A stretch of 12,675 bases of DNA, taken from the NCBI GenBank assembly GCA_012799425.1, contig JAAZLF010000557.1, positions 1-12,675 on the forward strand. Reading direction: 5' to 3'. How positions within the stretch are numbered: position 1 is the first letter of the stretch; every line of letters starts with the position of its first letter. Made by a program: the position numbers and the translations under genes. Under the pieces are notes generated by a model, which saw only the letters and a program-made list of their open reading frames with translations, did no database searches and was not told the DNA's origin. The DNA is from Actinomycetales bacterium. GTDB taxonomy: Bacteria; Actinomycetota; Actinomycetes; Actinomycetales; Dermabacteraceae. Below, piece after piece: positions 8,486 to 12,675 of the stretch.

Positions 8486-9382
8486 GTGACCGATCCGTAC
8501 GGAATCATCGATCTGGCCGCCCTCAAGCAGCCCGCCGGAGGCAGCGAAGGGGGAGCTGCGGCCGGCACTGCGTCCGCGCACGAGATCGCCGTCACCGAGC
8601 AGGGGCTCGAGCAGCTGATCGCCGACTCCCAGCAGGTGCCGACCCTGGTCCTGGTCACCAGCGGCCGGGTCCCCGAGGGCGCGCAGTTCCTCGCCTCGCT
8701 GCGTCGCGCGGTCGATGCGCAGGGGGGTGCGCTGCGTCTGGCGATCGTCGACGCCGACACCCAGCAGCGGGTCGCCGGAGCGCTGCGCGTCCAGCAGCTT
8801 CCCACCCTGCTGCTGCTGATCCAGGGTCAGATCCAGCCGATCGTGCAGTCCGTGCTGCCCGATGCCGAGATCGACAGCCTCGTCACCCAGGTGCTCGAGG
8901 TCGCCCGTCAGCAGGGCATGGAGCTGCCCGGCGGCGAGGGCGAGGAGCAGGCCCCGCCCGAGGAGCCGCTGCCGCCCCTGATCGCCGAGGCCTATGAGGC
9001 GATCGAGAAGGGCGACCTGGACTCTGCCGTCGCCGCGTACGAGAAGCAGCTCCAGGAGGCTCCGGCTGACGCCGAGGCGAAGGCCGGCCTGGCCACCGTG
9101 ACCCTGATGCGTCGCACGCAGGGCGCAGATCTCACCTCCGCCCGCGAAGCGGCGGCGCAGCGTCCCGAGGATCTCGACGCCCAGCTGCTGGTCGCCGACC
9201 TCGACATGCTCGGCGGCCACGTCGATGATGCCTTCGCTCGCCTGCTGGATCTGCTGCGCGGTGCGGACCAGGAGACCAAGGACGTGGTGCGGGCACGCCT
9301 GCTGGATCTCTTCGAGGTGGCCGGTGCGGGCGATCCGAGGGTGGCCCCGGCCCGCAGGCGCCTGGCGAATCTCCTGTACTGA
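8486..9382 (+). CDS. Thioredoxin-fold/TPR protein, CnoX (YbbN) type, no redox cysteines
   Basis: This is a 298-residue cytoplasmic protein. Residues about 32-140 form a thioredoxin fold: VPTLVLVTSGRVPEGAQF (51-68) stands where the CxxC active site would be, and QQLPTLLLL (103-111) carries the cis-proline. Residues about 163-298 are helical TPR-like repeats (LIAEAYEAIEKGDLDSAVAAY and the Asp/Arg/Leu-rich C-terminus ending LANLLY). This is the two-part plan of the CnoX/YbbN group, chaperones that hold unfolded proteins. The protein has no cysteine at all, so it cannot do disulfide exchange; a holdase or scaffold role is inferred. From memory, the mycobacterial counterpart Rv1324 is also next to glgB/glgE. 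GTG 8486 is chosen because AAGGAG lies seven bases upstream. Confidence 0.85.
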   Translation: MTDPYGIIDLAALKQPAGGSEGGAAAGTASAHEIAVTEQGLEQLIADSQQVPTLVLVTSGRVPEGAQFLASLRRAVDAQGGALRLAIVDADTQQRVAGALRVQQLPTLLLLIQGQIQPIVQSVLPDAEIDSLVTQVLEVARQQGMELPGGEGEEQAPPEEPLPPLIAEAYEAIEKGDLDSAVAAYEKQLQEAPADAEAKAGLATVTLMRRTQGADLTSAREAAAQRPEDLDAQLLVADLDMLGGHVDDAFARLLDLLRGADQETKDVVRARLLDLFEVAGAGDPRVAPARRRLANLLY

Positions 9383-9387
9383 GCGCC

Positions 9388-9402
9388 CGCGAGGGCCTCG
9401 CG
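9388..9402 (+). terminator. Hairpin after the Trx-TPR gene, possible terminator
   Basis: CGCGAGG (9388-9394) and CCTCGCG (9396-9402) are reverse complements around one base, five bases after the stop codon. It is followed by a pyrimidine-rich stretch (TTCCCGTTCCCTCCCC) but no true T-run. Position suits a terminator; the missing T-run lowers confidence. Confidence 0.45.
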
Positions 9403-9431
9403 CGATTCCCGTTCCCTCCCCGAGCACTGAG

Positions 9432-9530
9432 GGGTCATGTGCCCCGTGCCGACGGGTCCCGTGCCCCGTGCCGACGGGTCCCGTACCCCGTACCGACGGG
9501 CCCCGTACCCCGTACCGACGGGTCATGTGC
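9432..9530. repeat. 22-bp tandem repeat, four copies, with palindromic units
   Basis: Four adjacent 22-base units lie at 9439-9460, 9461-9482, 9483-9504 and 9505-9526. Units 1 and 2 are identical and begin GTGCCCCGTGCCGACGGG. Units 3 and 4 begin GTACCCCGTACCGACGGG, with the same G-to-A change at both GTG sites. The tails are TCCC, TCCC, CCCC and TCAT. GGGTCATGTGC occurs at 9432-9442 and again at 9520-9530, exactly four periods apart, so the array is in register with its flanks. Each unit contains CCCGT and ACGGG, which pair around four bases. The region lies between convergent genes. A period of 22 is not a multiple of three and there are no spacers, so neither a coding repeat nor a CRISPR array is likely. 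Confidence 0.9.
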
Positions 9531-9578
9531 ATGTGAGTGCCGAGAATGGCACACACGCGCTCATGACCCGTCAGTACG
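9511..9578. repeat. Long inverted repeat with nested hairpin; candidate bidirectional terminator or cruciform
   Basis: The arm at 9511-9527 (CGTACCGACGGGTCATG) matches the reverse complement of the arm at 9562-9578 (CATGACCCGTCAGTACG) at 16 of 17 positions, with 11 perfect pairs at the inner end. The 34-base interior contains a second hairpin: GTGCC (9537-9541) with GGCAC (9548-9552), extended by GTG (9533-9535) and CAC (9554-9556) across one mismatch. The left arm is the end of the 22-bp array. The right arm ends 14 bases from the glgB stop. It could terminate transcription from both sides or extrude as a cruciform; there is no T-run. Confidence 0.8.
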
Positions 9579-9592
9579 TCTGGCCGGGAGGA

Positions 9593-11899
<2,307 letters not shown>

Positions 11900-11900
11900 G

Positions 11901-12674
<774 letters not shown>

Positions 12675-12675
12675 C

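Noticed and set aside
9439..9526. CRISPR array
   Set aside because: The units are directly adjacent without spacers and there are no cas genes nearby.
9437..9550. Small proline-rich peptide with PVPTG repeats across the 22-bp array
   Set aside because: A period of 22 shifts frame at every unit, there is no ribosome binding site, and the frame runs on into antisense glgB.

Overview
The window is about 70% GC, with GTG starts, GC-rich third codon positions and Shine-Dalgarno sites of the GAGGAG type. Gene content and order point to an actinobacterium. Protein sequences suggest the order Micrococcales, probably near Brachybacterium/Dermabacteraceae; the genus is a guess from recall, not a search result.

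Layout. (1) Positions 1-4078, plus strand: the 3' part of the F1Fo ATP synthase operon, atpA (3' fragment), atpG, atpD and atpC, followed by a small DUF2550 membrane protein. (2) Positions 4142-6122, minus strand: nagA (N-acetylglucosamine-6-phosphate deacetylase) and, upstream of it, nucS (EndoMS mismatch endonuclease). nucS appears to be read from a leaderless transcript. (3) A divergent control region at 6123-6319 holds three 11-bp-spaced direct repeats. (4) Positions 6320-9382, plus strand: an unknown two-helix membrane protein with a long acidic tail, an overlapping Tat-type lipoprotein of unknown function, and a cysteine-free thioredoxin-fold/TPR protein (CnoX/YbbN type) with its own promoter-like -10. 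(5) Convergent intergenic region 9383-9592: a hairpin, a four-copy 22-bp tandem repeat and a long interrupted inverted repeat that overlaps the last copy. (6) Positions 9593-12674, minus strand: glgB (glycogen branching enzyme) and the 3' part of glgE (maltosyltransferase), separated by one base.

How the genes work together. The atp genes encode the catalytic head of ATP synthase. GlgE and GlgB form the last two steps of the trehalose/maltose-1-phosphate route to alpha-glucan. NagA feeds amino-sugar recycling, NucS does non-canonical mismatch repair, and the Trx-TPR protein is probably a chaperone-like factor. From memory, M. tuberculosis keeps the same backbone in the same order (atp operon Rv1304-1311, Rv1312, nucS Rv1321, thioredoxin Rv1324, glgB Rv1326c, glgE Rv1327c). 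The window is therefore an old actinobacterial neighbourhood, into which nagA and the membrane protein/lipoprotein pair have been placed.

Most of the window is ordinary core genome. The least explained parts are the repeat/cruciform region at 9432-9578, the membrane protein/lipoprotein pair, and the nucS control region. I see no CRISPR array, insertion sequence, tRNA, rRNA or phage gene, and no clear evidence of a new multi-gene system.
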